A stretch of 64,000 nt of DNA from JAUIKM01 sp964445695 (lineage in GTDB: Bacteria > Bacteroidota > Ignavibacteria > Kapaibacteriales > UBA7675), in contig CAYULF010000005.1 in assembly GCA_964445695.1 (NCBI GenBank), positions 124,001 through 188,000 of the forward strand. The letters run 5' to 3'. A program made the position numbers and the translations under genes. Shown here piece by piece: positions 7,368 through 16,750 of this stretch (its first letter is position 1; every line of letters begins with the position of its first letter). Below the pieces are notes generated by a model. That model was not told the origin of the DNA. It worked only from the letters and a program-made list of their open reading frames with translations, and ran no database searches.

Positions 7368-9590
7368 ATGTTGCATACTGTACGGTTATTCTCCGCGATC
7401 GTCATCGTGCTGATGGCGAGTTCCAGCCTGCTGGCAAATGGTGTTTCCAATATCGGCTCGGCCTTCAGTTATCAGGGCCGGCTGACCGACAACGGCGGAA
7501 CGCCGCAATCGGGCTCCTTTGACTTTCGCTTCAGCCTGTACGACGCGTCCATTGCGGGCACGCCGGTTTCCACAACGGTTTCTTCGGCGAACGTGACGGT
7601 CACGAACGGCGTGTTTACGGTCATGCTGGACTTCGGCTCGTCGGCATTCGACGGTTCGCAGCGCTGGCTGGAAATCGAAGTGCGCGCCAGCGGAGGCGGT
7701 GTGTATACGACGCTTTCGCCGCGCCAGGAAGTCAAGGCGGTGCCCTACTCGCTTCAGGTGGCGGCCGGCGCCATCGGCGCAAATCAACTGGCTACGCCGG
7801 GCGACGGAGCGGCCGGGCAGGTGCTGACCTACAGCACCACGAGCAGCACAGGCGTCACCTGGGCTTCTGTTTCGAGCGCCGTCTTTGACCTGACCGCCAA
7901 CACAACGGCGACGATCGCCAATGTCAACACGGCGGCCAGTGTGTTTGTCTTCGGTGCGCGTACACTGGAGGACAATCCCAACGGTACATACGATGACACG
8001 CGTTTCTTTTTCGACCGCGACAAAGGCGCGTTTTTTGCCGGGACCTTCGAAGAAAACAATCCCTTTGACTGGGACAACGATCTGATCGGCGACAACGCCG
8101 TTTCGATGGGCTACAACAACATCGCCGAAGGCGATCGATCGGTGGCCATGGGCGGCGGCAACCGCGCCATCGGCATCGGTTCCATCGCGCTCGGCGCCCG
8201 CACCGACGGCTTTGGGCTCGACGACTACAACCGCGCCGAGGGCAATAACTCTCTGGCTGTCGGCAGCAAGTACAACATCTCCGAGGGCGACTATTCCATC
8301 GCTTTTGGTCATGATGCCAACCGCTCGGTGGGCGATTTCAGCCTGGCGATGGGACGCAACGACAACCGCGCCAACGGCAATCACTCGATTGCTCTCGGTA
8401 ACAACAGCAACATGACCGACGGCGATTTCAGCATCGCCATGGGGTCGAACGACAACCACTCGGCGGCCTACTCGATGGCGCTCGGCACGGCTTCCAACAA
8501 CGCCTCGCAATATTCTATTGCGATCGGCAACAACTACAACCGTACCGTCGGCAATTACACCCTGGCCATGGGTCAGAGCGACAACCGCGCCAATGCGAGC
8601 TACTCCCTGGCCATCGGCAACAACTTCAATCAGGCCGGCGCAAGCTACAGCCTCGCCTTTGGTCAGAACGACAACCGTGCGACCGCGATGTACACGATGG
8701 CGCTCGGCTACGCCGACAACAAAGCTACCGGCACATATTCGCTGGCGGTCGGCAGTGCCAACAACCTGGCCGGCGCGACCTATACCTTTGCGATGGGCTC
8801 CAACGACAACAAAGCCAACGGCAACTATTCGATGGCGCATGGTAAAAGCAGCAACCACGCCGATGGCGATTATTCAATGGCCTTCGGTTTAAACGAAAAC
8901 CACGCTACGGGCAACAACAGCCTTGCATTCGGCAGCAGCAAAAACCGCGCTGAAGGCAATAACTCGCTGGCCTTCGGTTCCAATGAAAACATCGCCCTGG
9001 GCGCGAACTCGGTCGCTCTCGGTTACAACAACCTGGCCGACGCAACCAGCTCGATCGCAATCGGTCGCGGAACTTCCTCCGAATCTTACGGTGAAACGGC
9101 GCTGGGTATTTATCCCACGCGCTACACGGCCAACAGCACGATTGCACGCGATGACAACGACCGATTGCTGGTGATCGGCAACGGCGTTGACGAGCTCAAT
9201 CGCGCCGACGCTCTCACGATCTGGAAAAGCGGCAAAGTCGACATCTACGGAGATGTCTGTGCCACCAGCCTGACCGTCAGCGTCGGTGTTACCGCCGCAA
9301 ACCTCAGCGTCGGTACGAGCGGCGTGGTCCTGACCGACGTCATCAAACGCACAGTGACGGTCGACGTGAGTTCGATTGCCGCGAACAGCTCCGGCGACGA
9401 AGTCATTACCTTCAGCGGTGCGGCGACGCAGGCCACGGTCAGCGTTTCGACGGAAAACCTGCTGCCTGCCGGACTGATGATCGCCTCGACAAAGTCGAAC
9501 AACGGCAGCGTGACCATTCGTTTTTACAATGCGACCGGATCGCCGATTGACCCGGCCTCGATGGAGTTTTACATCACCGTAATCCGGTAG
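7368..9590 (+). CDS. Secreted YadA-head-like repeat protein
   Basis: A 740-residue exported protein. Residues 1-23 form a signal peptide. Residues about 30-130 match the FSYQGRLTDNG...FDFRFSLYDA type N-terminal domain, which often precedes repeat regions in environmental surface proteins. From about 240 to 570 run some 22 short repeats of the form S-I-A-[LMFI]-G separated by Asn/Asp-rich turns, with a period near 14-15 residues. That is the hallmark of the YadA-like head (Hep_Hag) left-handed beta-roll found in trimeric autotransporter adhesins. The C-terminus is a short beta-rich domain, with neither the trimeric YadA membrane anchor nor a T9SS tail, so how it is held at the surface is unclear. 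It leads an operon with a GT2 glycosyltransferase 7 bases downstream. Confidence 0.85.
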   Translation: MLHTVRLFSAIVIVLMASSSLLANGVSNIGSAFSYQGRLTDNGGTPQSGSFDFRFSLYDASIAGTPVSTTVSSANVTVTNGVFTVMLDFGSSAFDGSQRWLEIEVRASGGGVYTTLSPRQEVKAVPYSLQVAAGAIGANQLATPGDGAAGQVLTYSTTSSTGVTWASVSSAVFDLTANTTATIANVNTAASVFVFGARTLEDNPNGTYDDTRFFFDRDKGAFFAGTFEENNPFDWDNDLIGDNAVSMGYNNIAEGDRSVAMGGGNRAIGIGSIALGARTDGFGLDDYNRAEGNNSLAVGSKYNISEGDYSIAFGHDANRSVGDFSLAMGRNDNRANGNHSIALGNNSNMTDGDFSIAMGSNDNHSAAYSMALGTASNNASQYSIAIGNNYNRTVGNYTLAMGQSDNRANASYSLAIGNNFNQAGASYSLAFGQNDNRATAMYTMALGYADNKATGTYSLAVGSANNLAGATYTFAMGSNDNKANGNYSMAHGKSSNHADGDYSMAFGLNENHATGNNSLAFGSSKNRAEGNNSLAFGSNENIALGANSVALGYNNLADATSSIAIGRGTSSESYGETALGIYPTRYTANSTIARDDNDRLLVIGNGVDELNRADALTIWKSGKVDIYGDVCATSLTVSVGVTAANLSVGTSGVVLTDVIKRTVTVDVSSIAANSSGDEVITFSGAATQATVSVSTENLLPAGLMIASTKSNNGSVTIRFYNATGSPIDPASMEFYITVIR

Positions 9591-9597
9591 GCGGCCT

Positions 9598-11061
9598 GTG
9601 CACATCGACTCCCAGACAGCAGGAGCGGATCTGCGCGAGCGCATCCGCGACGCCGGACCCTACGAGTTTCCACTCGCCGATTCGGCGCGCTCGGTCATCC
9701 GGCCGCACGTCCGCCTGCTTTTTGTTCTCCTGCCCGCGGCATTTCTTGTGCTGGCGCTGCTGTTTCCGCTCAGCGTCGGGTCCGTTGGTTTCGTGCTGGC
9801 AGTTATGGTCTTCAGTTCGCTGAACTGGTACCGCTGGCGCCTGCGCAATGACCCGATCCAGGAGGGCGGCGAAACCGATGCGCCGGATGCGGCCATCGAC
9901 GCTCTGCCGTCCTTTACGATCATCATTCCGCTCAAAAACGAAGGCCGCGTGGTGCATCGCACCTTCGACGCCGTGCGCGCGCTGGAGTATCCGGTCGAGC
10001 GCATTCAGGTGCTGGTAACGGTCGAAGACAACGACGCGCTGACGCATGCGACGATCAACAGCTATGACCTGCCGCGCAATTTCCACGTCGTCAGAATTCC
10101 CTGCCGCCCGCCCTTTACCAAGGGACGCGCCCTGCAGCACGCGCTGCCGCTGGCGCGCGGCAAGTACCTGACGATTCTGGATGCCGAGAGCCGCCCTGAA
10201 GAGTATCAGCTGCTCAAGGCGGCGCGCGTGCTGGAGACCGCCGACGGCCCCGTGTGCGCCCAGGCCGTCATCAAGATCGAGAACAAAAACGACAACATTA
10301 TTACGCGCTGGTTTGCCGCCGAGTACATCGAGTGGTTTTACAAACACCAGCGCCGCCTGGTGGTCGAGGGCATGCCGCTCGGACTGGCCGGCAACTCCTT
10401 CTACCTGTCGACGGAGCTGCTGCGCAGCATCGGCGGCTGGGACATGTACAACGTGACCGAGGATGCGGACCTGGCCGTGCGCCTGGTGGAGCGCGGCGTG
10501 CGATTTGAGCACCTCAACAGCGTGACCTTTGAACCCTGTCCGCGCACGCTGGACGCCTGGGTTAAACAACGCGTCCGCTGGAACAAAGGTCTGATGGTCA
10601 CCAAGTTGCTGCACCTGAGTAAACCCGGCTTCGGCTTCAAAACGTTTAACCGTGCGCAGTGGTACAACTTCTGGTATCGCATGTTGTGCGGCGGCCTGGT
10701 GCCCTACGCCTTCCTGTTTACACTCATAACGGGAACGTGGATTGCGCACTTCGGAGCCGAATGGCATCTGACCGTACTTAACGTTCTGATGATCGGCAAC
10801 CTGCTGGTGTCTTTCGTCGTGGCCTACAAGACCGACGGATTAAACATGCGGCACATGGGTTTGCCTTCCAGTCCGTGGCGCTTGACGCTCGGCATACTCT
10901 GTTACTGGACAATGTTCCTTTGGGCCGGCCTGCGGGCCTACGCCGAATACGTACTGGCGCCTCTGCGCTGGCACAAGACCGACCATGATATTCTCGTCGA
11001 CGACGCACAGGCGGAGGCGACACAACAACAGGCCGCAACAGCAGTTACGGCAGTTTCATGA
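9598..11061 (+). CDS. Membrane GT2 glycosyltransferase (processive-type motifs)
   Basis: A 487-residue inner-membrane glycosyltransferase of family 2, resembling cellulose/hyaluronan-synthase-like enzymes. Two N-terminal membrane segments (about 38-58 and 62-80) precede the GT-A domain, and three to four hydrophobic segments follow it (about 350-440). Key residues are visible: IIIPLKNEG at 108-116, the DAES metal-site motif at 195-198, TEDAD at 287-291 and QRVRW at 324-328, the last being the Q-x-x-R-W motif of processive synthases. The start is a GTG 7 bases after the upstream stop; no better ATG exists. The position between two surface proteins suggests it makes or attaches a surface glycan, but the donor and acceptor are unknown. 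Confidence 0.88.
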   Translation: MHIDSQTAGADLRERIRDAGPYEFPLADSARSVIRPHVRLLFVLLPAAFLVLALLFPLSVGSVGFVLAVMVFSSLNWYRWRLRNDPIQEGGETDAPDAAIDALPSFTIIIPLKNEGRVVHRTFDAVRALEYPVERIQVLVTVEDNDALTHATINSYDLPRNFHVVRIPCRPPFTKGRALQHALPLARGKYLTILDAESRPEEYQLLKAARVLETADGPVCAQAVIKIENKNDNIITRWFAAEYIEWFYKHQRRLVVEGMPLGLAGNSFYLSTELLRSIGGWDMYNVTEDADLAVRLVERGVRFEHLNSVTFEPCPRTLDAWVKQRVRWNKGLMVTKLLHLSKPGFGFKTFNRAQWYNFWYRMLCGGLVPYAFLFTLITGTWIAHFGAEWHLTVLNVLMIGNLLVSFVVAYKTDGLNMRHMGLPSSPWRLTLGILCYWTMFLWAGLRAYAEYVLAPLRWHKTDHDILVDDAQAEATQQQAATAVTAVS

Positions 11062-11068
11062 TGCAATA

Positions 11069-13342
11069 ATGCTGGTGAAATTTATGCAGCTCCGCTTGGC
11101 ACGCATTTTCATTCTCCTTCCGGTCGCCTGTCTGGCCTTGTTTATGCCCGGCAAATTGTCAGCGCAATACAGCATCGAAAGCAGCTTTATCGGGCCCGCC
11201 GGTTTTGGTGTCGGCGATTGTGACATTCTGTTGCGCGGCACCGCCGCACAGCCGCTCTCGACTGCCAGTACCTCGGCCACATATACTGTGGAGAGCGGTT
11301 TCTGGCCGCCGGTGACGGGCAGCGACATCAGCCTGGTTAACAGCAACGTCAATGCCGCGCTCGACTATGCGGCAATAACCGCCGGTAATTCCGTGGTTGT
11401 GACGCCTTTAAGCAACGACCTCCCGGCCAGTGGAATAACCATTCAGTTTGTCGAGGATCCGGCTCACGGTTCGGTTTCTTACACGCCGGGCAGCCCCAAT
11501 GTGACCTACACGCCGGACGCTGGTTTCTCAGGCCTGGAGAGTTTCCAGTACATCGCACAGAACGCCAGCCTCTGCAGCTCCATCGGTACCATCGTCATTT
11601 CTGTTGAACGATCCTCCGGTGCGGATGTCTCCGCTTCCTGGTTTGACCAACAACGCAATAACAGCGACGGCGTGCGCGGACTTAAACGCGTCAACTGTCT
11701 GGCAATCACTCCCGACGGCAGCAATGTCTACGCCGCGGGTCGCAACGACCATTCCGTGGCCGTATTTGCACGCAACACGGAAACCGGCGATCTATTTTAC
11801 GTCGAACGCGAACGCGACAAACGCAACGGCATCACGTCAATGCGCTATCCCTCCGATGCCGTGGTCAGCCCCAAAGGCGCGCACGTGTACGTGTCGGCGG
11901 AGGTCGGCAAATCGATCCAGATATTTGAGCGCAACCAGATTGACGGCTCTTTAACATTTCTCGACGACATTAAACAAGGCGACCTGTCAGGCGGACTGAT
12001 CGTTAAAGGTCTTAACCGCGCCACGGCGCTCGCCATGAGCCCCGACGGACGCAATGTCTATGCAGCGGGTAAAAACGACAACGCCGTAGCTGTTTTCCAT
12101 CGCACTGTTACGACGGGATCGCTCTGTTATATGGAGTGTTTCAAGGACGGTCAGGGCGGCGTCGACGGGCTTAAATGCGCTCTGGATGTCACCGTCAGCC
12201 CCGACGGCAAACACGTGTACGCCTGTGGATACAAGGATAATGCCGTGGCGGTATTTTCACGTGATCCCTACGACGGCCGGCTGACGTATGTCGAACGCCA
12301 GAAGAACGGCCAGGATGGCGTGGTTTACATGAAGGGTCCGGGAGTTGTCACTGTTTCGCCCAACGGGAAACACGTGTATGTCGGCTCCATCGGCCACGAC
12401 GCAGTGGTGGTGTTTAATCGCAATAGTTCGACCGGCGAGTTGTCATTTCTGACGTCGTACCGCAACGGGATTGACGGTCTGGACGGCATCAGCGGTATTG
12501 CCGTCAGTCCGCGCGGATCGGAAGTTCTGGTTACGGGCGAGGCCGACAATGCGCTGGTAGTCTTTAAACGCAATCAGCACAGCGGTTTGTTGAATTATCT
12601 GGAGACGCGCTACGACGGCGTCGGCGGCGTGGACGGACTCAAACGCGCCAAATGTGTGCTGATCGACCCGCTGACGGAAAACATGTATTGCGCCGGACAG
12701 TACGACGACGCCATTTCACAGTTTTCCGTTAATCTCAAACCCACGGCCGTCAACGACAACGGCGGCAGCCTGGGGACCAACTCCGACATCGACATTCTTG
12801 TGCTGGGCAACGACTCCGATCCCGACTCCGATCCGCTGACGGTTATCTCGAAGACGGACGGATCGCTCGGCTCGGTCAGCATCGCGGGTTCGGGCAACAA
12901 GGTGACGTATTTCTCCGGTCCTTCAACCGGCAACGACACGTTTACCTATACGATCAGCGACGGGCGCGGCGGTGAATCCACGGCGACGGTCAGCGTGCAG
13001 ATTGTTAACAGCAAGTCGGCGCTGTCGGTTGAAACCGATCCGTCGTCGATGGGAGCGAGTGCCCGCGTAAGCGCCACGCCGAACCCCTTTGTGGATCAGG
13101 TTGCCATTGCTCTGCACCTGGACGCCGACGCACATGTTCAACTGCAGGTGATCGACATCCTGGGTCGTCGCATGGCACTGCTGCACGATGACGCGTGTAT
13201 TGCGGGTCGCCATCAGTTTAAGTGGGCGGCCGTGGCTCCGAACGGCGCTCCGGCAGAATCCGGTGCATATTTCCTGACGGCGCGACTGCGCTACAGCAAC
13301 GGCAACGAAGAAACTCTGACGCTCAAACTCTTAAACAACTGA
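11069..13342 (+). CDS. T9SS cargo with beta-propeller and cadherin-like domains
   Basis: A secreted protein of about 757 residues. A signal peptide (MQLRLARIFILLPVACLALF, cleaved near LSAQ) is followed by a tandem Ig/cadherin-like domain. Next come about seven propeller blades with the lactonase/YVTN pattern (SPDGRNVYAAGKNDNAVAVF), with recurring G-V-D-G-L-K turns between blades. A second cadherin-like domain (AVNDNGG, NDSDPDSDPL) and a C-terminal T9SS type A sorting domain beginning ATPNPF complete it. It should be exported by Sec, cross the outer membrane by T9SS and stay surface-attached. The start could instead be the ATG at 11084, which has GGTGA 5 nt upstream and begins the signal peptide exactly. 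It is the last gene of the operon and ends before a strong terminator. No enzymatic residues were identified. Confidence 0.85.
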   Translation: MLVKFMQLRLARIFILLPVACLALFMPGKLSAQYSIESSFIGPAGFGVGDCDILLRGTAAQPLSTASTSATYTVESGFWPPVTGSDISLVNSNVNAALDYAAITAGNSVVVTPLSNDLPASGITIQFVEDPAHGSVSYTPGSPNVTYTPDAGFSGLESFQYIAQNASLCSSIGTIVISVERSSGADVSASWFDQQRNNSDGVRGLKRVNCLAITPDGSNVYAAGRNDHSVAVFARNTETGDLFYVERERDKRNGITSMRYPSDAVVSPKGAHVYVSAEVGKSIQIFERNQIDGSLTFLDDIKQGDLSGGLIVKGLNRATALAMSPDGRNVYAAGKNDNAVAVFHRTVTTGSLCYMECFKDGQGGVDGLKCALDVTVSPDGKHVYACGYKDNAVAVFSRDPYDGRLTYVERQKNGQDGVVYMKGPGVVTVSPNGKHVYVGSIGHDAVVVFNRNSSTGELSFLTSYRNGIDGLDGISGIAVSPRGSEVLVTGEADNALVVFKRNQHSGLLNYLETRYDGVGGVDGLKRAKCVLIDPLTENMYCAGQYDDAISQFSVNLKPTAVNDNGGSLGTNSDIDILVLGNDSDPDSDPLTVISKTDGSLGSVSIAGSGNKVTYFSGPSTGNDTFTYTISDGRGGESTATVSVQIVNSKSALSVETDPSSMGASARVSATPNPFVDQVAIALHLDADAHVQLQVIDILGRRMALLHDDACIAGRHQFKWAAVAPNGAPAESGAYFLTARLRYSNGNEETLTLKLLNN

Positions 13343-13363
13343 TGCTGAGCAACTGTTAATTAA

Positions 13364-13397
13364 AAGCCGGGAGCAAGATTGTTCCCGGCTTTTTTTG
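13364..13397 (+). terminator. Rho-independent terminator of the YadA-GT2-propeller operon
   Basis: AAGCCGGGA pairs with TCCCGGCTT around a 10-base loop and runs into TTTTTTGTTT, 21 bases after the stop codon. It is one of the clearest terminators in the window. Confidence 0.93.
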
Positions 13398-13733
13398 TTT
13401 ATGCACTTTGGTCTGCACGACAAACAAAGGGAAAAAGCAAGCCACGGCATAGCCGGGCGAAGCGCTCGTGAAGTGTAGCCGGGTTGTTTTAAGATCGCTT
13501 TGAGCTGCCTGCGGCATCTCAGGCTCTTTTGAAATTCTTGTTTGTCGGCGAGGGCCATGCCGCAATGCATGGAAGCACCCTCGACGTTTGTTAATACGAC
13601 TGAATATCGCAGCAAACGCTAAAAGTGTTTGACATGCTGATGAGGCGGAATTTGCGTCGGGAACGGTGCTGGGGCCGACAGAGTATCGCGTGGTGAGTCG
13701 GTGAAGTGACAGGTTGATGAGCAGTATAAACAA

Positions 13734-13806
13734 GTTCACTCGGCGGACGGCAGCGCAATGCGGATCGGCTCTCGGCTTCCGATACCGCAAAGTCCGCCGA
13801 ATGAAC
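13734..13806. other. Long bulged hairpin, possible structured RNA
   Basis: GTTCACTCGGCGGAC and GTCCGCCGAATGAAC pair over 15 positions with a single C/T mismatch. Inside, GCGGATCGG pairs with CCGATACCGC with one bulged A around a ten-base loop, giving about 24 pairs in 73 nt. It lies 40 bases beyond the stop of the minus-strand cysteine-rich gene, so a terminator or 3' stabiliser is one possibility; only a weak TTGTTT follows in that direction. The rest of the 13398-13846 gap shows nothing else I can name. Confidence 0.5.
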
Positions 13807-13846
13807 AATTACTCCACTAAAAATTCGTAGTGCATCAGGTCCGATG

Positions 13847-14215
13847 TTAATCAATCGAGACCTTGCATTCTTCAACCGTAACCGAGGTAAACGGTGACGG
13901 CATGGGGCAGGTTTGACCGACAAGACAGCGCACCGGCAAAATGTCCGTACCGGTGCAAGGCCCGATAACCTGGATTTTAACTGCCGTAATGCAGCAAACT
14001 TCGTCAACGTGAATGCGGTCGTGGGCGCGGACCCTGAATGTCGTTTGGGCTCCGACGCATGTGCCGTCGGGCGTTACAGTGATTTCAACGGCGCAGGGGC
14101 CGTCATTGACAAAGGTCCAGCCGTCCGGGCAGTCCGCCAGGGTTGCCGCGGGCGTCAATGCCGCGACGACAAAAGTCAAACACAGTGCAGTAAGTACAGC
14201 ATACATGCGTTGCAT
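13847..14215 (-). CDS. Small secreted nine-cysteine protein, copy 1
   Basis: A 122-residue protein with a clear signal peptide (MQRMYAVLTALCLTFVVAAL, cleavage near ATLA). The mature part of about 95 residues has nine cysteines, including a CC pair, and shares with its neighbour the blocks GWTFVNDGPC, ITVTP-x-G-x-C, AHDRI, EVCCI and VKIQV. Cysteines this frequent in an exported protein imply disulfide bonds. GGAG precedes the ATG by a few bases. I do not recognise the family. It lies just downstream of copy 2 in the same direction (129 bases between them), and the two are presumably co-transcribed products of a tandem duplication. No T9SS tail or lipobox is visible, so it may be periplasmic or released. 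Confidence 0.8.
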   Translation of the reverse strand: MQRMYAVLTALCLTFVVAALTPAATLADCPDGWTFVNDGPCAVEITVTPDGTCVGAQTTFRVRAHDRIHVDEVCCITAVKIQVIGPCTGTDILPVRCLVGQTCPMPSPFTSVTVEECKVSID

Positions 14216-14344
14216 GATGTCTCCATTGGTAAACAGTTGATAAAGCGTTAATTAACACGAGTAACCTGACTGTATTCCAATTGCGCGCGCGCAGCGCCGC
14301 ACCCTTTGTCGGCGCTGCAGGCTGTACGCCCGCAACAGTAAAAC

Positions 14345-14719
14345 TCAGTATAATTTGACGCCGCACTCGCCGACGCTGACAGCGTTAAACGGTGCAGGCA
14401 GATCACAGATAGTATTGGCCTGGCAATACACCGGCCAGCCTTCGTCCACGCCGAAGCATGGGTCGCCGACCTGGATTTTAACTTCTTTGATACAGCAAAC
14501 TTCACGGTGGCGAATGCGGTCGTGCGCCGGAACGGTGAAGCTCAGGTCCGCACCGATGCAGTCGCCCGTCGGAGTGACGGTTATAATTATGGGGCAGGGG
14601 CCGTCGTTAACAAATGTCCAACCGCTATCGGCGCAGTCGGCATTGATATTTGCGGGGACGACGGCCGCAGCAAAGAGTAAACAGCACACTACAGCGCACA
14701 CGGGCAGGAGGCGTTTCAT
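14345..14719 (-). CDS. Small secreted nine-cysteine protein, copy 2
   Basis: A 124-residue paralogue of the adjacent gene, with a signal peptide (MKRLLPVCAVVCCLLFAAAV, cleavage near NINA) and nine mature cysteines at positions equivalent to copy 1. Conserved blocks are WTFVNDGPC, ITVTPTGDCIGA, AHDRIRHREVCCI and VKIQVGDPC; the C-terminal C-x6-C-D-L-P-A-P-F segment also aligns. GGGAG lies 5 nt before the ATG, so translation should be efficient. Function is unknown; candidates for small disulfide-rich exported proteins include inhibitors, toxins and surface modulators, but nothing here decides. The AHDRI and CC motifs are the best handles for a database search. Confidence 0.8.
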   Translation of the reverse strand: MKRLLPVCAVVCCLLFAAAVVPANINADCADSGWTFVNDGPCPIIITVTPTGDCIGADLSFTVPAHDRIRHREVCCIKEVKIQVGDPCFGVDEGWPVYCQANTICDLPAPFNAVSVGECGVKLY

Positions 14720-15084
14720 TGGAACTCCCTGAATCAGAAATGTTTAATATGTTGGTGTTTTCAGGCGGCAGCGGACCCGAACTCAAAAAGGCAGCGAATT
14801 ACAAGCTTTAAACCGCACTTTCAGTTTTACGTGGTTACAATATTCAGGCCGGTGTTGTCACACCGCGCCGAGCGAATTCTGGTAATGCCAAGCAACACTT
14901 CAATAGTGTAGACAGAGTGTGGCAAATTTCGGACGCTTTTCACGGTTTTTGTGGATGAAATGCGTCGGCTGACGAATTGCCTCGTCGCTTACCGGGCAGT
15001 GGCGAGAAGAGCCCCCTATGCTCTTCTGCGACGCGACACTGCGAAGATTGTAAAAGCTGAATAAAAAAACAAATCTGTTTTCAG
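14720..15084. other. Gap without recognised features
   Basis: This stretch lies upstream of the cysteine-rich pair and downstream of the beta-helix gene, both on the minus strand. It must hold the promoter of the pair. I saw no exact consensus promoter, hairpin with T-run, or RNA gene. Confidence 0.5.
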
Positions 15085-16632
15085 TTAATTGTGTAGAAAG
15101 TGTCCAAGCATTTGAATTCCGTTACCCGACAAAAAAAGCAGGTAAACTCCCGGAGCAAGATCGGCGAGCGCCATGCCGAAGTCGTTCCGTCCGATATCCG
15201 CACTCAGGATCTCGTGTTTGATCGTTTTTCCACTAACCGACATCAGCCGGACGGTGAGGTCGCTGTTTAAACATTCCGGCGGCAGCTCGAATCGCAGAAC
15301 GTCGCCCGCCGGGTTTGGATAGAGGTGGAGGCGGCGCACCTTACTTTGTCCATTGGATTCGTTGAGGGCCTGTACCGTGGTTGCCACGGCGTCGTCAAAC
15401 TCAAAAGCGCCGATTGAACGCGGCAGACCGTAGCGCCGGCCTTCGTGATCGAACTGGGGAAATTCGACCGCACGGCCCCGGCCTATGGCGGGGCTGCCGG
15501 CGCGCAATTTGAACTCATCTCCCGTTGCATCTTCAAGGCGCGGGTCCAGAGCCCAGACGGACCTGGCGTCAAAGATGATGTCTTCCAGGCGGAAGACATC
15601 CGGTCGGTCGTTGTCGAACCACAGATTGTGATCGACGGTATAACTCTCCGGCCGCGTGTCCGGTCCGATGTTCGCCACGGCGCTGAGCCGGGCGTCCGTT
15701 ACGACCAGGTTGTTGCGGAAGGTGTTGTCGCCGTTCAGTACAAAACGCTGTGGATCCACATTTTCCTGCAGGACGCGGAAGACCCACTTGTCCGGTTTGA
15801 TAATTGTATTGTTGACGACTTCCACGCGCACGCTGCCGACGTAAGCCACCGGCGCTTCGCTGCCTGTGAAGATATTGGCGTACACATAGAGGTCGGCGGC
15901 TTCAAACGGCGCGTCGATCGGGCGGAAAAATGCCAGCCCCGTGCTGCCGCCCAGGTTGACGGCGCGTGCACCCGCCTCGTCAAAACGGTTGCGGCGGATT
16001 GTGATAAACTGCGTGCCGCCCTTGGCCTGAATGCCGCTCGCGCCCAGATTGCTGAAAATATTGCCTTCGATGACGCCCTCGTGGCAGCCGACCATGTCTA
16101 TGCCCGAGCCGCCCGCGGCGCCGTTGACAAAAGTACACTGACGCACGCTGAAGTTATCCAGTCCCGAGAGTTTGAGCAGGTCGTTGTTGCCGTCGGCGTC
16201 GATATTGCGGAAGATGCAGCCTTCAATTTCCACCTGTTGCGCCGGCGTTGCGTAGTCGCCGCCGTCGTCAATATTAACGCCGTTGCCGCGCTGTCCTTCA
16301 AAGACAAAACCACTGATATGCAGCCAGGTCGGATTGCTGATGTGCATCGCTTCGGTGCCCCCGCTGATTATCACTTCTCCCTCACCGCGTTCGCCCAGGA
16401 GGTAGATGCGCGCTCCGGCCGAGCCCTGGATGTCCGTCAGGAAGTTTCCGCCGGGCCACTCGCCGGCGCGTACAATGACGCTGTCGCCCGGCTGCGCGGC
16501 TTCCACGCCGGCGACGATCGAGGTGAATTCGTCGCTCGGGCCGACGTAGAGTGTACGACCCGACAGTGGATGGTACAAAACACAGTGACAAACAATAGTC
16601 AGCAAACAAAGGAGTACCGTGCGAGGCTTCAT
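15085..16632 (-). CDS. T9SS cargo with right-handed parallel beta-helix
   Basis: A 515-residue exported protein. A signal peptide (MKPRTVLLCLLTIVCHCVLY) is followed by TLYVGPSDEFTSIVAGVEAA, the usual opening of PL6/pectate-lyase-like parallel beta-helices, and then by coil repeats with Asn-rich turns (for example IRRNRF, NNTIIKP, DHNLWFDN) up to about residue 395. AGSPAIGRG and GAFEF close the helix as in many right-handed beta-helix proteins. A T9SS type A domain starts at LYPNPAGDVLRFEL. Proteins of this layout bind or cleave polysaccharides, but no catalytic set could be fixed, so lyase activity is only possible. The start was set at the ATG opening the signal peptide. Confidence 0.85.
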   Translation of the reverse strand: MKPRTVLLCLLTIVCHCVLYHPLSGRTLYVGPSDEFTSIVAGVEAAQPGDSVIVRAGEWPGGNFLTDIQGSAGARIYLLGERGEGEVIISGGTEAMHISNPTWLHISGFVFEGQRGNGVNIDDGGDYATPAQQVEIEGCIFRNIDADGNNDLLKLSGLDNFSVRQCTFVNGAAGGSGIDMVGCHEGVIEGNIFSNLGASGIQAKGGTQFITIRRNRFDEAGARAVNLGGSTGLAFFRPIDAPFEAADLYVYANIFTGSEAPVAYVGSVRVEVVNNTIIKPDKWVFRVLQENVDPQRFVLNGDNTFRNNLVVTDARLSAVANIGPDTRPESYTVDHNLWFDNDRPDVFRLEDIIFDARSVWALDPRLEDATGDEFKLRAGSPAIGRGRAVEFPQFDHEGRRYGLPRSIGAFEFDDAVATTVQALNESNGQSKVRRLHLYPNPAGDVLRFELPPECLNSDLTVRLMSVSGKTIKHEILSADIGRNDFGMALADLAPGVYLLFLSGNGIQMLGHFLHN

Positions 16633-16750
16633 GTGGAATATTCCGATTGACCGGCAAAAGCGTGAAGTTAACACAGGCGGTCATGTGCGTCAAGTCAGGT
16701 TCGTCGCGATCGATCCGGGCGGTGGGCGGACATTCCACAACCCGCCGAAC

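Noticed and set aside
7386..8858. 490-codon open frame antisense to the YadA-like gene
   Set aside because: It mirrors a short-repeat coding sequence on the opposite strand, is Val/Ala/Arg-rich with no family features, and the plus frame has a signal peptide and recognised repeats.
13356..13808. 150-codon minus-strand frame near the operon terminator
   Set aside because: It runs through the terminator and the long hairpin and has no coding-like composition or start site.
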